Counted from the first letter of the stretch, positions 20,580 to 30,344 are shown. The stretch: DNA of 64,000 nt from Arthrobacter sp. (GCF_031179985.1 NZ_JAPSHJ010000011.1:43207-107206); one strand, 5' to 3'. The notes: generated by a model from the letters alone, not told the origin. Numbers and translations are program-made.

Positions 20580-21265
20580 CGGTTGCCTTGCTCCCTGCTG
20601 TTGCGGTTGCAGCGCTGGTTGCCATGGCTGCTTTGTTGGCCTTGGCAGGCCCGGAGAGGGTGCGGAGACGGCTCGCCCGGCTACTTGCACTTAGCGAAGA
20701 GCGCTCCGCCCTTGAGGACGACAGTCGATACAGGCACGCGGGAAATGGCCGGGATCTGACGGGAAACAGCGCTGACTTATTGGGGAAGCGGGGGCCGCCG
20801 GCAGGTGGTGCCGCCACCTCCGAAGGGGACGGCCTGGCAGACACCGCGATGATGCTTGAACTTATTGGCGCGATGCTCGATGCCGGCGCCGGAGTGGGGC
20901 GCTCACTTCAACTTGTGGCGGACTGCTCATCGGCCAAGCACGCGCTGTCCCTGCGGCCGGTTGTTTCAGCGCTTGCGATCGGTGCGGATTGGGATACGGC
21001 GTGGCGCAGTTCAGCCGTTCAGACCCGGGAAATACTTGAACTCCGTGATGCCTTGGGCTTCGCGGCGCTCACTGGCGCCCCTTCATCCTCGATCCTCTAT
21101 GCCCAGGCCTCCCGGATGCGGAGGGAGCGGTTCAGGGCGGCCGAAAAACGAGCGGCTGCATTGGGCGTGAGGCTTGTCATCCCTCTGGGGCTGTGCTCAT
21201 TGCCTGCCTTTGTCTGTCTTGGTGTTGTTCCCGTTCTTCTCGCGATGATTCCGTCAGCGGGCTAG
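20576..21265 (+). CDS. tadC: TadC-like type II secretion F-family membrane protein
   Basis: Start refined to ATG 20576 (ATGA overlap with tadB stop); T2SF pattern. Confidence 0.85.
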   Translation: MTVALLPAVAVAALVAMAALLALAGPERVRRRLARLLALSEERSALEDDSRYRHAGNGRDLTGNSADLLGKRGPPAGGAATSEGDGLADTAMMLELIGAMLDAGAGVGRSLQLVADCSSAKHALSLRPVVSALAIGADWDTAWRSSAVQTREILELRDALGFAALTGAPSSSILYAQASRMRRERFRAAEKRAAALGVRLVIPLGLCSLPAFVCLGVVPVLLAMIPSAG

Positions 21266-21410
21266 AGGCGTACTCCAGTTTTCCTCCACAGCGATGGAAT
21301 TCCGCGGTTATCCACTTAGCCGTCATGGTCACTTATCTGCCGGAGATCAAGCCGGAAGAGTCGAAGCAGCCGGTGCTACAGCCGGCACCCTACCTACGGA
21401 AGGACACATC

Positions 21411-21758
21411 ATGTCGACCACAGCACATCCCCTCGAAAAGCCAGAGCATGCCCGGGCGGAGCAATCTGAAGCCAAGGTCAGTGAAATTTACCCGGGGGCA
21501 AGCGCTGCTCCTCAGGTCCGGAACAACGTGGCTGGCCTTCGCAACCGGCATGGTCGCATCCGCCGGCTTGGTTTTCGACGGTACAGGCTTCGCCGTGACA
21601 CCTCATGGAGTTCGGAAGCGGGCATGGCGACGGCGGAATATGCCATCGCTACATTGGCTGCCGTGGGTTTCGCCGGCCTGTTGGTCTTTATTCTCCGCAG
21701 TGAGGAGGTCAGGGGTTTTCTGCTCAACCTCATCCGTACGGCTCTGGCCTTGCCATGA
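21411..21758 (+). CDS. DUF4244 / Flp-type pilin
   Basis: Motif G-MATAEYAIATLAAVGFAGLLVFIL (class III prepilin-like G|xxxxEY plus TM). Confidence 0.85.
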   Translation: MSTTAHPLEKPEHARAEQSEAKVSEIYPGASAAPQVRNNVAGLRNRHGRIRRLGFRRYRLRRDTSWSSEAGMATAEYAIATLAAVGFAGLLVFILRSEEVRGFLLNLIRTALALP

Positions 21759-22141
21759 CGCCCGTCTTGGAACTGCTCCCAGTCCCTGGCGCGGGGAAGT
21801 GCCGGGGTGCTGTAACGGCTGAATTCGCAGTCGCCTTGCCCGCCGTGTTGTTGCTGTTGGCCATGTTGCTGGCCGGTTCCGCCGCTGGCCTGACCCAGCT
21901 CAGGCTGGAGGAGGCAGCAAGGGCAGGGGCCAGGGCGCTTGCAAGAGGTGAGGATCCCGGAGCCGTCGAGGGCATTGTCAGGCAAGTGGCAGGCAGCTCC
22001 GCTTCGGCTGCCACCAGCACAGACGGGGAATGGCTGAGCGTCATCGTGTCAGGCAGGAGTGGCGGGCCAGTGGGTTCGCTGGTCCCGTGGACTTTGTCGG
22101 CGAAGGCAACGGCCAAGGGAGAGTCCGGCAGTGCACCCTGA
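21755..22141 (+). CDS. TadE-family pilus assembly protein
   Basis: CRGAVTAEFAVALPAVLLLLAMLLAGSAAGLTQLRLEEAARAGAR TadE signature; ATGA overlap. Confidence 0.88.
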   Translation: MTPVLELLPVPGAGKCRGAVTAEFAVALPAVLLLLAMLLAGSAAGLTQLRLEEAARAGARALARGEDPGAVEGIVRQVAGSSASAATSTDGEWLSVIVSGRSGGPVGSLVPWTLSAKATAKGESGSAP

Positions 22142-22484
22142 TTCCCACCCCGAGCGTGGTTCCGGCACCGTTCTGGCCGCGGCCCTGGGCCTTGTAGTCA
22201 TTACGGCGATGGTACTTGTGCTGCTGCTCGCGCAGTCAGCAGTCATGGCATCCAGGGCCGCATCGGCCGCCGACCTTGCAGCTCTAGCCGCGGCCGATGC
22301 GGCGCGGGGACTGACCGTAGGGGAACCCTGTGCCGTTGCAGCGGCTGTTGCGGCCCGCCACAACGCAAGAGTGACAGCCTGTGCAGAAGGAACAGGCCAG
22401 ACGGTCGAGGTCCGCACCGAGCTGGAGGCCCGGACTGTTGTTGGGGCAGCCACAGGTCATGCCCTAGCCGGCCCGCCGCCCTAA
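22131..22484 (+). CDS. TadE/TadG-like (Rv3654c-type) pilus-assembly protein
   Basis: GTG start at 22131 overlapping tadE; ERGSGTVLAAALGLVVITAMVLVLLLAQSAVMASRAASAADLAALAAADAARG. Confidence 0.85.
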   Translation: MHPDSHPERGSGTVLAAALGLVVITAMVLVLLLAQSAVMASRAASAADLAALAAADAARGLTVGEPCAVAAAVAARHNARVTACAEGTGQTVEVRTELEARTVVGAATGHALAGPPP

Positions 22485-22500
22485 AGTGAGGTTCGCCCTA

Positions 22501-24885
22501 CTAACTGCGATCCGGGGTGGTCTGAAGCGTCTCCAAACGAGGGGCCTCGGCGGCATCCCGAAGCAATACGTCGAGCAGGATGACTGCGGCCGCCTTGTCC
22601 AAAGGGTTGTTCTTGTTGCCGCATTTGGGCGATTGCACACAGGACGGGCAACCAGACTCGCATTCGCACGCTTTGATGGCTTCGCGGGTGGCTGACAACC
22701 ACACTTTGGCCTTGTCGAAACCACGTTCCGCGAATCCGGCGCCACCGGGGTGCCCGTCGTACACAAAAATGGTGGGCATCCCGGTATCGGCATGGAGGGC
22801 AGTGGAAACGCCGCCGATGTCCCAGCGGTCACTCGATGCCACAAGGGGTAAAAGTCCGATCGCGGCGTGTTCAGCGGCATGCAGCGCACCGGGGAACTGT
22901 GCTTCGATGAGGCCCGCGGCAGTGAGTGAGCGGTTGTCCACCTCAAACCACACCGCCTTGGTAAAGAGCTCCCTGGCGCCGAGCTCCAGCGGCTCCTCGC
23001 CCAGGATCTCGTTGGAAATCAGTGCCTTACGCTGGAAGGAGACAACCTGGGTGGTTACCTTTACATCGCCGAAATGCACCCCAATGTCGCCCCACAGAAC
23101 GTGACGCTGACTCTCCAGGACCTCGATCTGCGTTACATCCCTGGCCGTTGTGTAGTAGTCCGGATTCGCCCGCCGTACCACGACGCAATGGTCGTCCTCG
23201 TTCAGGTCCTCCACCACGTAGCTCTCGCCCTGATGAACGTACACGGCCCCGGTATGGGCCTGGTAATGAGTCTGCGGCGAATCCATTGTCCCGAGGAGGG
23301 AGCCGGTGTCGGCGTCCACGATGCTCACCGGCCCGCCGCCGTCGGCTCGAAGGTTCACCATGGCCGCAGCACTTTGGGAATGCGTCCAGAACCATCCTGC
23401 CGGACGTTTCCGCAGGTATCCCTGGGTCACCAGCTGGTCCAGCAGCTTCTCAGATGTATCGCCGAAAAGTTCCAGCTCGCCGTGGCCGAGAGGGAGTTCG
23501 GCCGCTGCCGCGCAGAGATGCGGACCAAGGACATAGGGATTGGAGGGGTCAAAGACGGTCGCCTCAACCGAGAGGTCAAAGATGGCTTCGGGATGATTCA
23601 CCAGGTAGGTGTCCAGCGGATCGTCGCTGGCTACGAAGGCTGCGATGGCGTCCTGACCCGTCCGTCCGGCACGGCCGATCTGCTGGAACAGAGAGGCTCG
23701 AGTACCGGGCCAGCCTGCCACCAGAACCGCATCGAGACCGGAAATATCGATACCTAGCTCGAGGGCCGAGGTGCTGGAGACACCCAAGAGCTCGCCGGAC
23801 CGGAGGGCCTTCTCCAACGCACGCCTCTCCTCTGGCAGATACCCGGAGCGATACGCTGCCACTCTTTGCGGAAGGCTGGGATCCACTTCATCAAGCAGCC
23901 GCTTTGTTATGGAGGAAATGGTTTCCGCCCCACGGCGGGACTTGATGAAAGCAATCGTCCGGACATGGGAGGTAACCAGATTGGCCAGGAGATCTGCAGT
24001 TTCAGCTACGGCGGTCCGCCGCTCCGGGGCGCCGTTTTCGCCACGGAGTTCCATCAGCGCCGGTTCCCAGAAGGCCACTGTGGTGGAACCGTGGGGTGAG
24101 GAGTCCTCGGTTACTGCCCGGACCGGAGCGCCGATGAGCCGTCCAAATGATTCGCCAGGTTCGGAAGCCGTGGCCGAGGCAGCAATAAACACGGGACCAG
24201 GGGATCCGTTTCCGGCGTAGTAGGCACAGATCCGGCGCAGCCGTCGCATCAGGTTGGCCACATGCGAACCGAAGACACCGCGGTAGCTGTGCGCTTCATC
24301 CACAATCACGTAGCGGAGCCGCCGGAAGAAGCTTGCCCACCAGGCATGGTTTGGCAGGATCCCGAAGTGCAGCATGTCGGGATTGGCGAGGATGAAGTTG
24401 GCATGGTCACGAATCCAGCGTCTTGAGGCCGGATCTGTGTCGCCGTCGTACGTCTCGGCCCGGACTGTCGGGAGCTTCAGAGCGCGAATAGCGGAGAGCT
24501 GGTCAGCGGCCAGAGCCTTCGTGGGGGAGAGGTACAGTGTCACGGCGCCGTCGTCGTGGATTTTTCCCGGTTGGGACAGTACTTCCAGCTCCGAGCGATG
24601 GATCGAGTCGAGCGCCGGGAGCTGGTAGGCCAAGGACTTTCCTGAGGCCGTCCCCGTGGCTATCACCACGTGTTCCCCCGAGTGGGCGAGGTCGGCGGCG
24701 AGCACCTGATGCCGGTAAGGCTGATGGATTCCCAATGAGCCGTAGGCAGCGATGAGGTCAGGGTGAGCCCACTCCGGCCAAGTTTCGTGGATAGCTTGTC
24801 GGGCAGGAATGGTGTGCACATGACGCAGCTGCTCGGGGTCCGGGCCCCGGCCCAGAAGCGGGATCAGCGAGTCATGTGGGTTCAC
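22501..24885 (-). CDS. DEAD/DEAH-box helicase with DUF1998 (MrfA/YprA-like; Rv3649-like)
   Basis: GTASGKSLAYQLPAL, VIVDEAHSY, QIGRAGRTGQ, and C-terminal four-Cys zinc-binding CECESGCPSCVQSPKCG. Confidence 0.93.
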   Translation of the reverse strand: MNPHDSLIPLLGRGPDPEQLRHVHTIPARQAIHETWPEWAHPDLIAAYGSLGIHQPYRHQVLAADLAHSGEHVVIATGTASGKSLAYQLPALDSIHRSELEVLSQPGKIHDDGAVTLYLSPTKALAADQLSAIRALKLPTVRAETYDGDTDPASRRWIRDHANFILANPDMLHFGILPNHAWWASFFRRLRYVIVDEAHSYRGVFGSHVANLMRRLRRICAYYAGNGSPGPVFIAASATASEPGESFGRLIGAPVRAVTEDSSPHGSTTVAFWEPALMELRGENGAPERRTAVAETADLLANLVTSHVRTIAFIKSRRGAETISSITKRLLDEVDPSLPQRVAAYRSGYLPEERRALEKALRSGELLGVSSTSALELGIDISGLDAVLVAGWPGTRASLFQQIGRAGRTGQDAIAAFVASDDPLDTYLVNHPEAIFDLSVEATVFDPSNPYVLGPHLCAAAAELPLGHGELELFGDTSEKLLDQLVTQGYLRKRPAGWFWTHSQSAAAMVNLRADGGGPVSIVDADTGSLLGTMDSPQTHYQAHTGAVYVHQGESYVVEDLNEDDHCVVVRRANPDYYTTARDVTQIEVLESQRHVLWGDIGVHFGDVKVTTQVVSFQRKALISNEILGEEPLELGARELFTKAVWFEVDNRSLTAAGLIEAQFPGALHAAEHAAIGLLPLVASSDRWDIGGVSTALHADTGMPTIFVYDGHPGGAGFAERGFDKAKVWLSATREAIKACECESGCPSCVQSPKCGNKNNPLDKAAAVILLDVLLRDAAEAPRLETLQTTPDRS

Positions 24886-24938
24886 CTAAACATTGTTTCA
24901 CCCGGGCTCAAATCGCCGGCTTCCACCAGGCCTTCAGA

Positions 24939-25631
24939 CTAGGCGACGGAGAGGTCTGCGCCCTCATCAGAGCCGGAGATCATCAGGACATGGCAGACGG
25001 TTTTCCAGCCCAGGTGCGAATACAGCTTCTGTCCGTCCAGGGACGCCAGCAACAGTCCATTTTCGACGTCGTGCTCAAAGGCCTGTGCGGCCAGCGCTTT
25101 CATGATGAAGCTTCCCAGACCGCGGCGCTGGTAGCCCGGTTCGGTGACGATCCTGTCAAATACAGCGGTATTACCCACCACATAGACGCGGCCGCTGGCA
25201 GCCACGTCGTCGCCACCCCAGACCACGGCATGGTGCACTCCGTCCATTTGGGAGGTCTCGAGCCTGAGGTCATCATCGGCAAGCCAGGGATCCTCAGAGT
25301 CCTGGGTCTGCATGTCAACGAACATCATGGTCTGCGACGCCGAGGTGACGTTCAGCCCGTGCTCCTGGGCCAGGAAACTGTACCGGGCGGCGTCGTTGGT
25401 GAAAACCGTGATGATCCTGGTTGGGGATTCCGCTGCCTTGGACACCAACTCGGCGAATTCGGCATGGGAGGGATCATGGGCGAAGTAGACCCAGTCCCTG
25501 TTGGCGTCGGCTCTAAGGACCGCCGGGAAGCGGCCCTCGTTGCGGGTCTCGTAGCCCCGGCAGCCGGCCCAGCCGGCTACCCAGACTTCCAGCAAGTGGG
25601 TGATGTCTTCAACCATGGCGTCCGGAGTCAT
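24939..25631 (-). CDS. GNAT family N-acetyltransferase
   Basis: VFDRIVTEPGYQRRGLGSFIMKALAAQA acetyl-CoA binding motif; start at MTPDAMVEDI rather than the antisense-extended ORF start. Confidence 0.85.
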   Translation of the reverse strand: MTPDAMVEDITHLLEVWVAGWAGCRGYETRNEGRFPAVLRADANRDWVYFAHDPSHAEFAELVSKAAESPTRIITVFTNDAARYSFLAQEHGLNVTSASQTMMFVDMQTQDSEDPWLADDDLRLETSQMDGVHHAVVWGGDDVAASGRVYVVGNTAVFDRIVTEPGYQRRGLGSFIMKALAAQAFEHDVENGLLLASLDGQKLYSHLGWKTVCHVLMISGSDEGADLSVA

Positions 25632-25802
25632 GTGATGAGGGTATTCCAGCGCTGTCACAAGCAACAGGGGTAGGCGGAGGAGAAAGGCCTTGCTTATGAA
25701 ATTGTGACCGAGGCAAGGCGCCCCCCACCCAGCACAACGGAACACCGGCACAACCGGGCACCGCACCAACGACGATTTCCCGTACCAAGTACCCTTAAAT
25801 AC

Positions 25803-26696
25803 GTGGCTTTGAACCGAATTGTACTTTTCTACGGCTTTACCCCTCTCCCGGACCCCGACGTCGTCCGGCTCTGGCAGCGTGCCTTGTGCGAGAAGCTGGG
25901 ACTGACCGGGCGCATCATCATCTCCAAGGACGGCATCAACGCCACAGTCGGCGGAGAGATCGGCGCAGTGAAGCAGTACGTCAAGACCACGCGGGAGTAC
26001 AAGGGCTTCCACGACGTCGACGTGAAGTGGTCCGACGGCGGTTCGGAGGACTTCCCCAAGCTCAGCGTGAAAGTCCGCGACGAGATCGTGTCGTTCGGGG
26101 CACCCGGCGAACTGAAGGTTAATGAAAACGGCGTTGTGGGCGGTGGCACCCACCTCAAGCCTGAAGAGCTGCACCACCTGGTTGACGCCAAAAAGCAGAG
26201 CGGCGAAGACGTGGTGTTTTTCGACGGCCGGAACGCCTTCGAGGCCCAGATCGGGAAATTCAAGGATGCTGTAGTCCCCGACGTCGCCACGACACACGAT
26301 TTCATCAAGGAGCTGGACTCCGGAAAATACGATGCGCTGAAAGACAAGCCCGTCGTGACCTACTGCACGGGCGGCATCCGTTGCGAAGTCCTCTCGAGCC
26401 TCATGGTCAACCGCGGCTTCAAAGAGGTTTACCAGCTGGATGGAGGGATTGTCCGCTACGGCGAAACCTTCAAGGATCAGGGGCTCTGGGAGGGCTCCCT
26501 CTACGTCTTTGACAAGCGCATGCACCTCGAATTCAGCGAGGACGCCAAGACGATCGGACAGTGCACCCGCTGCTCGGCCCCCACCAGCAAGTTCGAAAAC
26601 TGCTCAAACCTCAGTTGCCGTACGCTGACCTTGTATTGCGCCGAGTGCGCCGCAAGTCCCGAGACCCTCCGCTGCCCCGACGGCTGCGCGGCCTGA
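25803..26696 (+). CDS. trhO: Rhodanese-family tRNA uridine(34) hydroxylase
   Basis: YceA/TrhO domain order with active-site [11 protein letters not shown] start [12 protein letters not shown]. Confidence 0.93.
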   Translation: MALNRIVLFYGFTPLPDPDVVRLWQRALCEKLGLTGRIIISKDGINATVGGEIGAVKQYVKTTREYKGFHDVDVKWSDGGSEDFPKLSVKVRDEIVSFGAPGELKVNENGVVGGGTHLKPEELHHLVDAKKQSGEDVVFFDGRNAFEAQIGKFKDAVVPDVATTHDFIKELDSGKYDALKDKPVVTYCTGGIRCEVLSSLMVNRGFKEVYQLDGGIVRYGETFKDQGLWEGSLYVFDKRMHLEFSEDAKTIGQCTRCSAPTSKFENCSNLSCRTLTLYCAECAASPETLRCPDGCAA

Positions 26697-26737
26697 AAAC
26701 TGACGACCGCGCCGCCTGACTCCCCTCGTGGGACAGT

Positions 26738-27274
26738 TCAGATCCGGCTCACGATATAGGCGTAGTTTGCGGCGGGAACTGTTTCCATCTGGACGGTCAG
26801 CACTGAGTCCTTCGTCAGCTGGATCACATTGACGCGCGCAGTGCCGCACCGCAGGCTCAGATTGATCAATTCAGCGTCCCCGTTGCGGATGATAAAGCTC
26901 ATCCGGTAGTGGCTTCGGCATGCCAGCGTCAGCGCATAGGTGCCGCTGGGCAACTGCGCTGTGCTTTCGGTCAGGGTTGCCCGGCGCTCCATTGAACCAA
27001 AGCCAGTGTGGAACACTTGCCCCTGCGTGTCAGGCAGGACTGACGCCACCCATAGCTCCAGTTCGTCCCCCGACACAGGCTCATTCATCCTCGGGTCCCG
27101 CGGGAGCCTTACATCCGTGAAGATCGGTGTGGGGGTCGCGATGAGCGGCCGCCCGTCGTCGTACACGTACTCGCAGCCGCTGGTGATCGCCGCGGCTGCC
27201 AAGGCAACGGAAAGAACGACGGCGGCGCCCGGCCGGCGCTTGAGCGTCGCCCGCGGTGCCCGCACTCTGGGCAT
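26738..27274 (-). CDS. Putative small lipoprotein, member A of a paralogous trio
   Basis: Signal/lipobox ITSGC then EYVYDDGRPLIATPTP; C-terminal LPSGTYALTLACR...RCG. Confidence 0.7.
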   Translation of the reverse strand: MPRVRAPRATLKRRPGAAVVLSVALAAAAITSGCEYVYDDGRPLIATPTPIFTDVRLPRDPRMNEPVSGDELELWVASVLPDTQGQVFHTGFGSMERRATLTESTAQLPSGTYALTLACRSHYRMSFIIRNGDAELINLSLRCGTARVNVIQLTKDSVLTVQMETVPAANYAYIVSRI

Positions 27275-27365
27275 ACTCTGACTTTAAGCCCGGAAAAGTC
27301 GCTAATCCATAGGTAGTACTGGGGGACGCCAGCGCTATCCCTGCCCTTCCAAGAACCGTCTGGGC

Positions 27366-27986
27366 TCAGGGCCGGGAGTGGGCCCCGGTTGCTCTGGCGA
27401 GATGAAATCCCACCCTCACGCCCGCCTGTTCCCCGGGATTCTCGTCCGTCACCCTGGTTGAGATTGAGAGATCCCCGGCCGCTTCCAGCTCGTGCACTAC
27501 TGGTTCTCCGCACATGTAGGTTGTCTGGAGAAGCACAGCACCCTCTGCCCCCACAACAACCAATTCGGCTTCGGACGCGCCCAAGCACTCTGAAGCCACA
27601 ATGTACTTGCCCGACGGTAGCGCCCTGGTGCTGGTGGAAACGCCACGCGCGGTCCCGTCCGCCGCAGCCACGAAGTCAGGTGCCGCAGCCACCAGGTGCC
27701 TTCGCATGATCGCCGCGTTCCTGTCCTGAGCTGCTGCTTCCTCCGGATCAAGGGTAGGAAATGCGGTAAAAGAGGGCGGGAGACTGGGATCTGTGCTCGT
27801 GGGGGAAGCAAGAACGGGAGCTCCGTCGTCGTATGCGCAGCCCCCGCAGCCGAGGAGAAGGACTCCGGCCATCAACAGCGCTGAAAGCGGCGGACGCAGC
27901 ATCCTGAGAGCTGGCCTCAAGGGTCGCTTCCGGGCCGGTCGCATAGGGTAGTCCGGTGGAGTCAGCGGGCCCGGAACCCTCATCAA
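27366..27986 (-). CDS. Putative small lipoprotein, member B of a paralogous trio
   Basis: Signal/lipobox CGGC then AYDDGAPVLASPTST; C-terminal LPSGKYIVASECL...MCG. Confidence 0.72.
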   Translation of the reverse strand: MMRVPGPLTPPDYPMRPARKRPLRPALRMLRPPLSALLMAGVLLLGCGGCAYDDGAPVLASPTSTDPSLPPSFTAFPTLDPEEAAAQDRNAAIMRRHLVAAAPDFVAAADGTARGVSTSTRALPSGKYIVASECLGASEAELVVVGAEGAVLLQTTYMCGEPVVHELEAAGDLSISTRVTDENPGEQAGVRVGFHLARATGAHSRP

Positions 27987-28323
27987 GGCATCCCTGTTGG
28001 ATTCACCGGAGCCGGGGTTGAGTGGGATGGCTGGTCAGCTGAACCGCCGATCGCCCGGCTATCTCCTGACGAATATGCGCAGGCACGTAAACGGCCGGCG
28101 AGCGATATCGCCACCGCCATAGACGCAATAGAAATACGTTCGTTCATGAGCTGCCTTCCCCCAAATGCTGCCGTAGACGACGAGCCTACTAGTCAACGCC
28201 TCAAATGCAGCAGCGGACTCTCTTGGATTCCGGGACGAGGTCACTATCGTTGGGCCTAGACGCAATCGAAAGTAGCGGGCTTCAGCATCGGATCCGGGGA
28301 ACCAGTCGAGAGGACTCCACCAA

Positions 28324-28896
28324 GTGGCGATCGAGATTCGTCCTGCAAAGCAGTTCGAGGACGTGAAGACGATGGTCGGTCCGAAACGGCCTGACGCGAA
28401 CGTGTGCTGGTGCCTGAGCTACCGCATCCCCTCAAAGCAGAACCTGGAGCTGCGGGGCACCGAACGCGGAGAACTGGTCAAACAACTGGTCGGGCAGGAG
28501 CCGCCGCCCGGGGTGCTCGCTTACGACGGCGACGAGGTGGTTGGGTGGGCAGGCGTCCACCCCCGTGCAGATACAAGCTTTGCCCGCAATCGGAAGATTC
28601 CCCACGTGGACGATCTCGACGTTTGGTCAGTCTGGTGCATCCGCGTCCGGCCGGGCTATCGGGGCAAGGGAATCTCCCACCATCTTCTCGAAGGCGCCGT
28701 GGATTTCGCCCGCAGTTATGGCGCTCCCGCCATCGAAGGCTACCCCGTGGATAACCAAGGCAAACACGTTGACCTCACCATGGCGTACGTGGGCACCCGC
28801 AAGCTGTTCGAAGCAGCCGGATTCACCAAGGCCGCCGATACCGACTCGCTGATCAATGGCTTCCCGCGGGTACTGATGCGCCGGGACCTGCGCTGA
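28324..28896 (+). CDS. GNAT family N-acetyltransferase
   Basis: VWCIRVRPGYRGKGISHHLLEGAVDFAR motif; GTG start. Confidence 0.88.
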   Translation: MAIEIRPAKQFEDVKTMVGPKRPDANVCWCLSYRIPSKQNLELRGTERGELVKQLVGQEPPPGVLAYDGDEVVGWAGVHPRADTSFARNRKIPHVDDLDVWSVWCIRVRPGYRGKGISHHLLEGAVDFARSYGAPAIEGYPVDNQGKHVDLTMAYVGTRKLFEAAGFTKAADTDSLINGFPRVLMRRDLR

Positions 28897-28934
28897 GCTT
28901 TTGTCTTCCGGAGCGGTCTGTCGCCCGGAGCAGG

Positions 28935-29378
28935 CTAGCTCCCGGGGGTCAGCTGATATGCGAAGATCAGGGGTGCGTCCACGCTGGACGTGCTGATCTG
29001 CAGGAACCCCGATTCAGGGACAGAGACCTTGGCCCGCTCGAGGCTTCCGTTGCAGGCGGCTCCGGCATCGACGATCTCCCGGCCCTGCTGCATGACTGCG
29101 AAAAAGGCCTTGCCGCCGCCCTCGCACGTCATCGTCAGCGTGTAGACCCCTGCCTGAACGTCGGTCGCTTCTTGCATCAAAGCCTGCCGATCCAGAATCT
29201 TCCCGGAGTCCTCCAGCACGGCGCCGGTGGCAGACGGCAATGCAGTGGCTTTCCACGCGGGGACATCAGCATTTTCGATTGAGACCGCCGAAGAGCACGC
29301 CGTAATGCTGCCTGCTATGAGTGCGGTCAGCGCTGCAGCTGCGAGGGCGCGTCGCAGCAGTACTTCAGATCGGGACAT
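28935..29378 (-). CDS. Putative small lipoprotein, member C of a paralogous trio
   Basis: Signal/lipobox SITAC; VQAGVYTLTMTCEG...AACNG pattern as in members A and B. Confidence 0.7.
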   Translation of the reverse strand: MSRSEVLLRRALAAAALTALIAGSITACSSAVSIENADVPAWKATALPSATGAVLEDSGKILDRQALMQEATDVQAGVYTLTMTCEGGGKAFFAVMQQGREIVDAGAACNGSLERAKVSVPESGFLQISTSSVDAPLIFAYQLTPGS

Positions 29379-29473
29379 GCTCCCAACTTACCCGGTGTCC
29401 CTCACTGACCGTTGCTGACCTTCTGCACACCCTCTTGCTGTAAAGGCGGGGAACCGACACCGGTTAAAAAACC

Positions 29474-29504
29474 TTGACCTTGACGTAACGTCAACCTTTA
29501 CAGT
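29474..29504 (+). promoter_or_regulatory. MerR-type promoter with 19-bp spacer and palindromic operator
   Basis: -35 TTGACC (29474-29479), 19-bp spacer containing perfect palindrome TTGACGT-A-ACGTCAA (29480-29494), -10 TACAGT (29499-29504). Confidence 0.8.
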
Positions 29505-29505
29505 C

Positions 29506-29551
29506 GAAAGTACGGGTCGTCGCAAAGAGAAAGTACGGGTCGTCGCACAGA
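29506..29551 (+). repeat. Tandem duplication of a 23-bp unit in the 5' leader of the tipA-like gene
   Basis: GAAAGTACGGGTCGTCGCAAAGA / GAAAGTACGGGTCGTCGCACAGA (22/23 identical). Confidence 0.95.
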
Positions 29552-29562
29552 AAGGAGCAGCT

Positions 29563-30339
29563 ATGGAGTGGTCGATCCAGGAGATCGCCAAAATCGCCGG
29601 CACCACGAGCCGGACGCTTCGTCACTATGACGACATCGGGCTTCTCAAGCCGAGCAGTACAGGTCACAACGGCTACCGCTATTACAGCCAGTCGGCCCTG
29701 GTACAGCTCCAGCGCATCCTGCTCCTCCGGGAGCTTGGGCTCGGATTGCCGGTCATCGCCCAGGTGCTTGACCGTGAACAGGACACCGCGGAGGCCCTCC
29801 ATGGGCATCTCGGCTGGCTTGAGCAGGAACAGAACAGGTTGGGCCGGCAAATAGCATCGGTCCGCCGGACCATCAAAGCAGTGGAAGGAGGTGAAAATCT
29901 CATGGCAGAAGAAATACTGGATGGCTTCGACCACACGCGCTACAAGGACGAAGTCGAAGAACGATGGGGTAAGGACGCCTACGCAATGGGCGACGCCTGG
30001 TGGCGGGGAATGGGCCAGGACGAAAAGCAGGCATGGAAGCAGCGAGCTCAGAAGCTTGGCAGCGACTGGATCGCTGCTGCTAAGGCCGGCATCGCTCCGG
30101 ACAGCGAGGCAGCCCAGGAACTGGCAGAACGCCACGTGGAGTGGCTTCAGGACATCCCGGGCACTCCGGCAGCGGCCAACGGCCAAAACGGCGTCAACAG
30201 TGGCGACATCAAGGGTTATGTCACGGGCCTGGGGGACATGTACGTCGCTGATCCCCGCTTTGGCGCCAACTACGGCGGCACAGAGGGTGCCATGTTCGTA
30301 CGGGACTCGCTGCGGATCTACGCCGAGCTGAACCTGTAA
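29563..30339 (+). CDS. MerR family regulator with TipAS antibiotic-recognition domain (TipAL-like)
   Basis: N-terminal MerR HTH (WSIQEIAKIAGTTSRTLRHYDDIGLLKPS) and C-terminal TipAS-like domain. Confidence 0.93.
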   Translation: MEWSIQEIAKIAGTTSRTLRHYDDIGLLKPSSTGHNGYRYYSQSALVQLQRILLLRELGLGLPVIAQVLDREQDTAEALHGHLGWLEQEQNRLGRQIASVRRTIKAVEGGENLMAEEILDGFDHTRYKDEVEERWGKDAYAMGDAWWRGMGQDEKQAWKQRAQKLGSDWIAAAKAGIAPDSEAAQELAERHVEWLQDIPGTPAAANGQNGVNSGDIKGYVTGLGDMYVADPRFGANYGGTEGAMFVRDSLRIYAELNL

Positions 30340-30344
30340 GCACA

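Noticed and set aside
25632-26525. 528-aa reading of the GNAT ORF (24939..26525)
   Set aside because: N-terminal 298 codons are antisense to trhO and lack protein-like features; true start is probably 25631.
28059-28265. 68-aa minus-strand ORF between lipoprotein B and the GNAT gene
   Set aside because: No RBS, composition or motif support.
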